Origin: Ehretia macrophylla
Taxonomy: Eukaryota > Streptophyta > Magnoliopsida > Boraginales > Ehretiaceae
Direction: 5' to 3'
Assembly: GCA_037974665.1 (NCBI GenBank)
Contig: CM075771.1
Location: forward strand, 24,253,425 to 24,317,424
Length of the DNA: 64,000 bases
Shown here: positions 56,340-64,000 of the stretch, piece after piece
How the letters are laid out: every line of letters starts with the position of its first letter
How positions within the stretch are numbered: the first letter of the stretch is position 1
The notes under the pieces: model-generated
Seen by the model: the letters and a program-made list of their open reading frames with translations, nothing else
Databases searched by the model: none
Told to the model about the DNA's origin: nothing
Position numbers and translations under genes: made by a program

Positions 56340-56458
56340 GGGTTGCAACACGAGGACTTCCCTGGGGGTCACCTATCCTTGTACTACTCTCGCCCAAGCA
56401 CGCTTAACTTTGATGTACAGATGGGATCCGGTGCATTTCTGTTCGTATGATCGCACCC
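56340..56458 (-). rRNA. 5S rRNA-like copy, array 3 no. 16
   Basis: Family B; intact GGGTGCGATC start; loop C side reads TTTGATGTACAG on plus. Confidence 0.87.
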
Positions 56459-56868
56459 GTCATGTTCAGGGCACTAAGCCCTTATGTGTCGTCCTTTACG
56501 CGGCTCCCGACGTACGATCCGAGAAGAAGAAACAGTGCAAAAAGAAAAAGTGGCTCGAAATTAATGAAAACATTCGATTTTGGTCTCCGAAAACAGGCGC
56601 AGCCAAGTAAGGTTGTAGACCACATCGTAGAGCTCTCGGAGAGCTTTCCAACGGTATGTTGTGCTCCTCATAACTCCTTACGGATCAAAATTTCTGGGCA
56701 TCAGAGCTACGGAGACCTGGTCACAAGCCCCACGCCTTCGGTGTGCGAGCCTAGCCTCTACGCGAAGCAAAGTTGTCTTGCCCAAGATGCCGTGGGACTC
56801 GTTAATAGAAATGTGACGGATAAAGCATCTTGGCAAACCTGAACGAGGCAAAAAACAAAACGAAAAGG

Positions 56869-56987
56869 GGGGTGCAACACGGGGACTTCCCAAGGGGTCA
56901 CCAATCCTAGTACTACTCTCGCCCAAGCAAGTTTAACTTTGGAGTTCTGATCGGATCCGATGCATTACTGATGGTATGATCGCACCC
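56869..56987 (-). rRNA. 5S rRNA-like copy, array 3 no. 17
   Basis: Family A; intact start, box C CCAATCCTAGTAC, box A AAGCAAGTTTAAC on plus. Confidence 0.87.
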
Positions 56988-57400
56988 GTCATGTTGAGGG
57001 CGCAAAGTCCTTATTTGTTGTCCTTTTCGCGTCTCCCGACGAACGATCCGGGATGAAGAAACATCGTTAAAAGAAGAAAAGTATCATGAAACTGATGAAA
57101 ATGTTCTATTTTTGGGCTCTGAAAACAAGCACGGATGAGTAGGCTTGCTACCCACATCGTAGAGCTCTCGGAGTGCTTTCCAATGGTATGCTGTGAGCCG
57201 CATGACTCCTTACGGATCAAAAGTTATGGTCATCGGAGCGACAGAGACCTGGTCACAAGCTCCACACCCCAGGTTTGCGGGCCTGGCCTCTACGCGAACC
57301 GAAGTTGCCTTGCCCAATATGCAGTGGGACTCGATAATAGAAAAATGACAAATGAAGCAGTAAGGCAAGCCTGGACGTGCCAAGAAACAAAATGAGAAGG

Positions 57401-57519
57401 GTGGTGCAACACGCAGACTTCTCAATGGGTCACCCATCCTTGTACTACTCTTGCCCAAGCACGCTTAACTTGGGAGTATAGATGGGATCCGGTGTATTAC
57501 TGTTGGTATAATCGCACCC
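57401..57519 (-). rRNA. 5S rRNA-like copy, array 3 no. 18 (A/B mosaic)
   Basis: TATTACTGTTGG combines B at site 17 with A at site 21; GTATAGATGG and CCTTGTAC are family B. Confidence 0.86.
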
Positions 57520-57934
57520 TTCATGTTGAGGGCACTAAGCCCTTATGTAACGTCCTTTTCGCGGCTTTCGACGAACGATCCATGACGAAGAAACAGCGCA
57601 AAAAGAAGAAAGTAGCTCAAAACTGATGAAAACATTCGATTTTGGGCTACGAAAATAGGTGCAGCCAACCAGGCATGGTGCCTCTTTCGCAGAGCTCACG
57701 GGGAGCATTTCAATGGTATGCTTTGCGCCGCATAACTCCTTGCGGATAAAAAGTAATAGGCATTGGAGCTACGGAGACCTGGTCATAGGCCCCACGCCCT
57801 CGGTTTGCGGGCGTAGCCTCTACGCGAAGCGAAGTTTTCTTGCCCAAGATGCCGTGGGACTCGATAATAGAATTGTGACGGATAAAGCATCTTGGCAAGC
57901 TTGAACGGGGCAAAAAAAAAACAAAACAAAAAGT

Positions 57935-58052
57935 GGGGTGCAACACGGGGACTTCCCAAGGGGTCATCAATCCTAGTACTACTCTCGCCCAAGAAGTTTA
58001 ACTTTGGAGTTCTGATGGGATCTTGTGCATTACTGATGGTATGATCGCAACC
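57935..58052 (-). rRNA. 5S rRNA-like copy, array 3 no. 19
   Basis: Family A, one base short in box A (GCCCAAGAAGTTTAAC on plus). Confidence 0.85.
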
Positions 58053-58464
58053 GTCATGTTGAGATCGTAAAGCCGTTATTTGTGGTCCTTTTCGCAACTC
58101 CCGACGAACGATCCGGGATGAAGAAACACCGCAAAAAGAAGAAAATGGTTTGAAACTGATGAAAACATTCGATTTTAGGTTCCGAAAATAGGTGCAGCCG
58201 AGCAGGCTTGATGCCCTTGTCATAGGGCTCTCGGGGAGCTTTGCAACGGTATGTTGTGCGCCTCATAACGCCATACAGATCAAAAGTTATCGGCACCAGA
58301 GCGCCAAAGCCCTGGTCATAGGCCCTACGCCCTCATTCTGTGGGCCTAGCCTCTATGCGAAGCGCAGTTGTCTTGGCCAATATGCCTTGGGACTCGATAA
58401 AAGAAATGTGATGGATAAAGCAATTTGGCAAGCCTGAACGGGGCAAAAACACAAAACGAAAAGG

Positions 58465-58583
58465 GGGGTGCAACACAGGGACTTCCCAGGGGGTTACCCA
58501 TCCTAGTACTACTCTCGTCCAAGTGCGCTTAACTTCGGAGTTCTTATGGGATCCGGTGCATTACTGGTGGTATGATCGCACCC
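58465..58583 (-). rRNA. 5S rRNA-like copy, array 3 no. 20
   Basis: Family A, close to consensus; ATTACTGGTGG on plus, intact helix I strands. Confidence 0.88.
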
Positions 58584-58996
58584 GTCATGTTGAGGGCGTA
58601 AAGCCCTTATTTGTTGTCCTTTTCACGGCTCCCGATGAACGATCCGGGATGAAGAAACTGCGCCAAAGAAGAAAAGTGGCTTGAAACTAATGAAAATGGT
58701 CGATTTTTGGGCTCTAAAAACAGATGCAGCCAAGTAGGCCGGCTGCCCCCACCGTTAAGCTCTCGGAGAACTTTCCAATGGTCTGCTTTGCACTGCATAA
58801 TACATTACGGATCAAAAGTTATAGGAATCGGAGCGACAAAGACTTGGTCACAGGCCCCTCGCCCTCGGTTTGCGGGCCTAGCCTCTATGCGAAGAGAAGT
58901 TGTCTTGCCCAAGATGTCGTGGGACACGATAATAGAAATGTGACGGATAGAGAATTTTGGCAAACTTGAACGGGTCAAAAAAACAAAACGAAAATG

Positions 58997-59115
58997 GTGG
59001 TGCAACGCGAAGACTTTCCAGTGGGTCTCCCATCCTTGTACTACTATCGCCCAAGCACGCTTAACTTCGGAGTACTGATGGGATCCGGTGGATTTCTGTT
59101 GGTATGATCGCACCC
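58997..59115 (-). rRNA. 5S rRNA-like copy, array 3 no. 21
   Basis: Family B; GTACTGATGG in loop C, CTCCCATCC in box C; 3' end GTTGCACCAC. Confidence 0.86.
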
Positions 59116-59527
59116 GTTATGTTGAGTGCGCTAAGCCCCTATGTGTCGTCCTTTTCGCAGCTCTTGACGAACGATCCGAGATGAATAAACAACGCAAAAA
59201 AAAGAACGTGGCTTGAAACTGATGAAAACATTCGATTTTGGGCTTCGAAAATAGGTACAGCCGAGCAGGCTTGTTGCCTCGGTCGTAGAGCTCTTAGAGA
59301 GCTTTCCAAGGGTATGTTGTGCGCTGCATAACTCCCTACGGATCAAAAGTTATGGGCACCGGAGCGACAGAAACCTGGTCACAGGCCCCATGCCCTCGGT
59401 TTGCGGGCCTAGCCTCTACGCGATATGAAGTTGTCTTGGCCAAGATGCCGTGGGACTCGATAATAGAAATGTGATGGATAAAGCATCTTGGCAAGCCTGA
59501 ACAGGTCAAAAAAATAAAACGAAAACC

Positions 59528-59646
59528 GTGGTGCAACACGAGGACTTCCTAGGGGTTCACATATCCTAGTACTGCTCTCGCCCAAGCGCGCTTAACTTCG
59601 GAGTTCTGAAGGGATCAACTGCATTACTGATGGTATGATCACACCC
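59528..59646 (-). rRNA. 5S rRNA-like copy, array 3 no. 22
   Basis: Family A; GATCAACTGC in place of GATCCGGTGC, CACATATCC in box C. Confidence 0.85.
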
Positions 59647-60059
59647 ATCATATTGAGGGCACCAAGCCCTTATGTGTCGTCCTTTTTGCAGCTCCCGACG
59701 AACGATCTGGGACAAAAAAAAGTGTAAAAAGAAGAAAAGTGGCCCGAAATGGATGAAATCGTTTGATTTTGGGCTATGAAAATAGGTGCAGCTGAGCAGG
59801 CTTGTTGTCCCCTTCGTAGTGCTCTCGAAGAGCTTTCCAAGGAAATAATGTGTCCCATATAACTCCCTACGGATCAAAAGTTATCGGCACCAAAAATGAC
59901 GGAGACGTGGTCACATGCCCCACGCCCTCGGTTTGCGTGCCTAGCCTCTACGCGAAGAGAAGTTATCTTGCCTAAGATGCCGTAGGACACGATAATAGAA
60001 ATATGAAGGATAAAGCATTTTGGCAAGCCTAAACGGGGCTAAAAAACAAAACGAAAAGA

Positions 60060-60162
60060 GGGGTGCAATACGAGGACTTCCCAGGGGGTCTCCCATACTT
60101 GTACTACTCTCGCCCAAACATGCTTAACTTCGGAGTACAGATGGGATCCGATGCATTTCTGT
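60060..60162 (-). pseudogene. 5S copy, array 3 no. 23, truncated by element E
   Basis: Family B. The first ~16 nt (5' end) are missing; TTTCTGT is joined to the integrase end of element E. Confidence 0.88.
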
Positions 60163-63100
60163 AATTTCAAACGGTCCAACATATCTCGGACTGAGTTTAC
60201 CACCCTTACTATGCCGAATCAATCCTTTCCGAGGTGAGATTTTCAGAAATACCTGATCACCCACGGCGAACTCCAAATCTCGGTGATGCCTATCCGCATA
60301 ACTTTTCTGCCGACTCTGAGCTGTAAGCATTCTCTTTCTGATAAGCTGTACATGATCAATCATTATGTTCATCTCGGGCAAAAGAGTAGGGTCGATAGTC
60401 TTCATCTCACCAACTTCATCCTAATAGAGAGGAGACTTGCATTTGCGCCCATAAAGTGCCTCATACGGTGTCATTCCAATAGTAGCTTGATAACTATTGT
60501 TATAGGTGAACTCTGCGAGTGGCAAATATTTCTCCTAACTCTTTTCGAAGTCCAGAATACAGGCTCGTAACATATCCACGAGGATTAAGATAGTTCTTTC
60601 TGATTTACCATCTATCTGAGGGTGATAATCAGTACTGAAGCTCAGAGTCGTGCCCAAAGCTTTCTAAATATTCTGCCAGAACTAAGATGTCAATCTGGGA
60701 TCTCTGTCTGACACAATACTCTTTGGAATCCCATGAAGTCTGACAACATTCTCAATATATAACTCCACTGGCTTATCAAGAGAATCAGTCTTCTTTCTAG
60801 CAATAAAGTGAGAAGTTTTGGTCAGTCTATCAACAACAACCCAAACTGAGTCATTACCCTTCGAAGACCTCGACAAGTCTGAAACAAAATCCATAATAAT
60901 ATGATCCCACTTCCATTCTTGTATAGCCAAAGGCTGTAACAACCCAACCGGCCTTTGATGCTCTGCTTTAACTTTTTGACAAGTAAAGAGTCTAGCCACA
61001 TAGTCTACAATTTCCCTGTTCATGTTTTTCCACCAGAAGTTATGTTTCACATCTTTGTACTGCCTGGATGGATAGTATATCTAGAACTGTGTGCCTCAGC
61101 AAGAATATCATTCTTCATAGTTGGCTCACTCGGAATACAGATTCTACCTTTCAATTTGAGAATACCATCCTTATGCAGTATGAAATCCGACTCTCCCCCT
61201 TTAGACTTCTCTAAGATTTTCAACAAATGAGGATCAGTCTGCTGAGCTTCTCGAATCCTGGATAATAATAGAGATTGAATCTGCAGACTTACAAATTGAA
61301 TACCAGAATTTGAAGTATTAGGCTTCCATAAACATAGTTCTTCCATGAATTCCCAATTCTTGATAATCAAGCTAGCAACAGTAGCCTTTCGGGTCAAAGC
61401 ATCAGCAACAATATTGGTCTGGCCTGGAAGATAATTAATAGTGCAATTGTAGTCCTCAAGTAATTCTAACCAACGCCTCTGCCTCATGTTCAACTCTTTC
61501 TGTGAAAACAAATATTTCAGGCTCTTATGATCTGTAAAGATTTCAAACTTGTTACCCCAGAGATAATGACGTCATTTCTTCAATGCAAGAATAATAGCTG
61601 CGAGCTCAAGATCGTGCATCGGATAGTTGAGTTCATAAGGTTTCAGTTTCCTTGAAGCATAAGCAATAACCTTTCCATTTTGCATCAATACACAGCCCAG
61701 ACCTTCTTTAGAATCATCACTATAGATCACCAAATGATCATAACCCTCAGGCAATGCAAGAATAAGAGTTGTGGTTAACCTTTTCCTCAATTCCTGGAAG
61801 CTGGCCTCACACTTATTATTCAAGTTAAACACTATTTTCTTCTGAGTAAGCTGAGTCAAAGGTCCAGCAATTTTAGAGAAATCCTTGACGAATCTCCGAT
61901 AATACCAAGCTAAGCCAAGGAAGCTACGGATCTCCATAACAGTTTCTGGATGTTTCCAGGATAATACAACCTCAATCTTCGCTGGATCAACAGAAATACC
62001 GTCCTGCGAGATAATATGACTAAGAAAAGCAACTTGCTTAAGCCAGAATTCGCATTTGCTAAACTTTGCAAATAACTGATGTTCCTGAAGAGTCTGCAAT
62101 ACAATTCTGAGATGTTGTTCATGCTCCACCTCAGATTTAGAATATACAAGAATATCATCAATAAAGCTAACTACAAATTGGTCCAGATAAGGACGGAATA
62201 CCCTCTGCATCAAATCCATGTATGCAGCAGGAGCATTAGTTAGACCAAACAGCAGAACAACAAACTCATAATGGCCATAACGAGTTCTGAAAGCAGTTTT
62301 AGGAACATCATCTTTCTTAATCCTCAACTGATAATAGCTCTGCCTCAGATCGAATTTAGAGAATACCCTGGCACCTTGCAATTGATCAAATAACTCATCA
62401 ATCAAAGACAAATGATATTTATTTTTTATAGTCACCTAATTGAGACCCCGATAATGAATACACAAGCGAAGAGATTCGTCCTTCTTCTTAACAAATAGAA
62501 CTGGTGCACCCCAAGGTGAAAAACTCGACTGAATGAATCCCTTCTCAAGCAAGCCCTGCAATTGAACTTTCAACTCCTGCAATTCAGGTGGAGCCATTCT
62601 ATACGGAGTCCTAGAGATAGATGTTGTTCTCGGCAATAAGTCAATCATGAATTCTATCTCTCTATCAAGCGGTAGACCAGGTAATTCATCAGGAAAGACT
62701 CTCTGAAACTTTCTCACAATAGGCACATCGTTCAATTTCAACTGGTCCCTAGGTTGATTAATCAAATATGCAAGATAAGCCTCACAACCTTTGTTCAACA
62801 ACTTAGATGCTCTAATAGAAGAAATGATGGGAGTTCCAGTAGATTTTCTACTACCAACTATTTCAATTACAGGTTAGTTGGGCATTTCTAATTTCACAAT
62901 CTGCTTTCTACAATCAAGTTGTGCATAATATCTCCCCAACCAATCCATCCCCAATATAATTTCAAAGTCATTGAAGGGTAGAATAATCAAATTAGCAGGA
63001 AATACACGGCCCTCAATAAAAATATTACCTGCTTTGCAAATAGACTTAGTAACAATCTTCGGACCCAAAAGAGTATAAACCACAATCTCATGCAACAGTT

Positions 63101-63490
63101 TATCAGGTTTCAGTTTAGCATTTTGTGCACAAGTGGTAGTAATAAATGAATGAGTAGCCCCAGAGTCAATTAAAACCTTAACTGATTGATCATTAAGGAG
63201 AAAAGTACATTCTACTACAGCAGTCGTATCCGGAAGCTCCTCTGTATCTAAAGCAAACACTCGGGCCTGCCCCCGTGGTACTGGTGTTGTAGTTGGTTCC
63301 TTAGTCTGAGAATTCTGAGCCAATGTCTGACCCTTGGTGTTCTTAAATTTCAAACAATCTTTCACCCTGTGCTGGTCACTCTCACAGCCCATATACCTGT
63401 TCAGTTTCCTCCAACAAATCTCCTCAGTGTGGCCCTGACGCCGACAGAAGCTGCACTGCTGGTGATGCTTAGAGTAGTGCCTCCCAAAGG
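60163..63490 (-). pseudogene. gag(3')-pol pseudogene of element E
   Basis: Order on the minus strand: first CCHC knuckle intact (63414-63455); second knuckle with its first Cys changed to Tyr (codon 63393-63395); protease with intact L-I-D-S-G-A-T; RT with F-I-D-D-I-L-V-Y-S; RNase H ([11 protein letters not shown]); integrase with M-D-F and S-D-R-D-P-R, then H-P-Q-I-D-G-K-S-E-R. In-frame stops: TAA 62874-62876, TAG 62436-62438 (Q in N-Q-V-T), TGA 61572-61574 (W in K-W-R-H-Y), TAG at 60682, 60664, 60535 and 60421. A frameshift near 61047, best explained by a ~10-bp deletion between two GATG repeats, splits RNase H/integrase linker from integrase. The C-terminus ends at R-Y-V-G-P-F-E-I. Clearly dead. 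Confidence 0.92.
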
Positions 63491-63580
63491 AGCTCTGAAA
63501 GTAGAAGTAGTTGAATTACCCTGTTGTGAACGAGTTGCCGCTGGATGGAAGTGACTCTGATTCTGACTCTATACTGGTCA
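60163..63580 (-). mobile_element. element E: truncated Ty3/gypsy retrotransposon body
   Basis: Minus-strand coding body without its own LTRs. It runs from the end of gag through protease, RT, RNase H and integrase and stops in the integrase C-terminal domain at the 5S junction. The gag N-terminus, PBS and leader are absent because an LTR-A copy lies at 63581. The encoded proteins are close relatives of element D, with shared strings such as Q-A-R-V-F-A-L-D and [15 protein letters not shown]. Confidence 0.9.
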
Positions 63581-64000
63581 TATAACACCCCGATCCCTCT
63601 CGAGACCGGAAGTTCTATCAATCAATCTAATCACAACCCAAAACCAAACCCGGGCATAATTTTCAGGGAAAACGGACGGAGTCTCCCCTGTTTCTAGGCA
63701 AAATGTAAAACCCTATAACAGCATATAAGTGGACCAATACCATGTCCAAACATCCAACCACCTCAAGGCCATCCGAGCCTTGGTTCTCAACAACTAAACA
63801 CAGCATATAAATATACATTTCCAGTTTAAAGCTAACCTATCTCTTTACATCTTTTACAAGAACATTCAAGCTTGACATTTAATCCATACTCATCTACTGC
63901 ACAACATATACTATCATACCATTCTCACTCTTTTCTTTTAGATAATTACAAACATGCATCGGGTTAACTATACTACTGAATACATAACTAACTTATCAAT
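63581..64000 (-). mobile_element. LTR-A3, start of a further LTR-A copy (runs off window)
   Basis: TATAACACCCCGATCCCTC onward matches the left end of the A1 LTRs closely (plus reading), with the second base changed from G to A. It interrupts or replaces the 5' part of element E. No PBS lies beside it, so it is not E's own 5' LTR in place; more likely a separate insertion or a recombination product. Confidence 0.85.

Larger units (their letters stand above)
47695..60162 (-). repeat. 5S rDNA tandem array 3 (23 copies plus split-copy tail)
   Basis: Minus-strand units of 526-535 bp. The left part (48259-52511) is a dimeric higher-order repeat. One unit lost its whole gene (near 53436) and one lost ~56 bp of spacer (near 55265). 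It ends inside the last gene, where the integrase end of element E is joined. Confidence 0.95.

Noticed and set aside
1-60162. Cassandra-type TRIM elements, whose LTRs contain 5S-like sequence
   Set aside because: The 5S units here are strict ~531-bp tandems without TG...CA ends, PBS, PPT or target duplications around each copy.
63581-64000. LTR-A3 as the native 5' LTR of element E
   Set aside because: No PBS or gag start separates it from the gag 3' end; TGGTATCAGAGC is absent at the junction.

Overview
This window is nuclear DNA of a flowering plant. Three things show it: long tandem arrays of plant-type 5S rRNA genes, Ty3/gypsy LTR retrotransposons primed by initiator tRNA-Met, and a nuclear copy of plastid 23S-4.5S rDNA. 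I see no intact protein-coding host gene. Almost all open frames are chance frames in 5S spacers or LTRs. The species cannot be named from the sequence alone.

Layout. (1) 1-12843: 5S array 1, plus strand, 25 copies on a period of about 531 bp (119-bp gene, about 412-bp spacer). (2) 12844-26616: retroelement block. It holds an LTR start (LTR-C), a truncated LTR-B copy, a 1.9-kb non-repeat island with exon-like pieces, a minus-strand gag-pol element with its 5' LTR (element D), and a plus-strand non-autonomous element with its 3' LTR (A2). (3) 26617-37365: 5S array 2, minus strand. It is interrupted by a 968-bp plastid insertion (28613-29580) and by an LTR-D/LTR-B composite (30754-34296). (4) 37366-47694: a solo LTR (LTR-B3) inserted inside one 5S gene. 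Into it a complete non-autonomous LTR element (A1, 40592-47226) has inserted. Both events have perfect 5-bp target-site duplications. (5) 47695-60162: 5S array 3, minus strand, 23 copies plus the tail of the split one; its left part is a dimeric higher-order repeat. (6) 60163-63580: decayed gag-pol of a second gypsy element (E), minus strand. (7) 63581-64000: start of another LTR-A copy.

How it fits together. The 5S arrays behave as a satellite-like landing ground. Nearly every copy shares two substitutions that unpair 5S helix II, and the copies fall into two interspersed families whose diagnostic differences are all A/T transversions. So the arrays probably grew from an already altered founder and are mostly or wholly pseudogenic. 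The arrays on the two sides of the retroelement block point toward each other, which implies an inversion (or an assembly join) in the block. Element D and element E encode closely similar gag-pol and could have mobilised the A-type elements, which carry PBS, PPT and LTRs but no recognisable genes. LTR-A and LTR-D share long LTR modules, and LTR-B shares a shorter one. Most premature stops look like C-to-T decay of methylated DNA.

Limits: all identities were judged by eye; 5S ends are placed by alignment to the plant 119-nt gene and may be off by 1-3 bases in indel-bearing copies.
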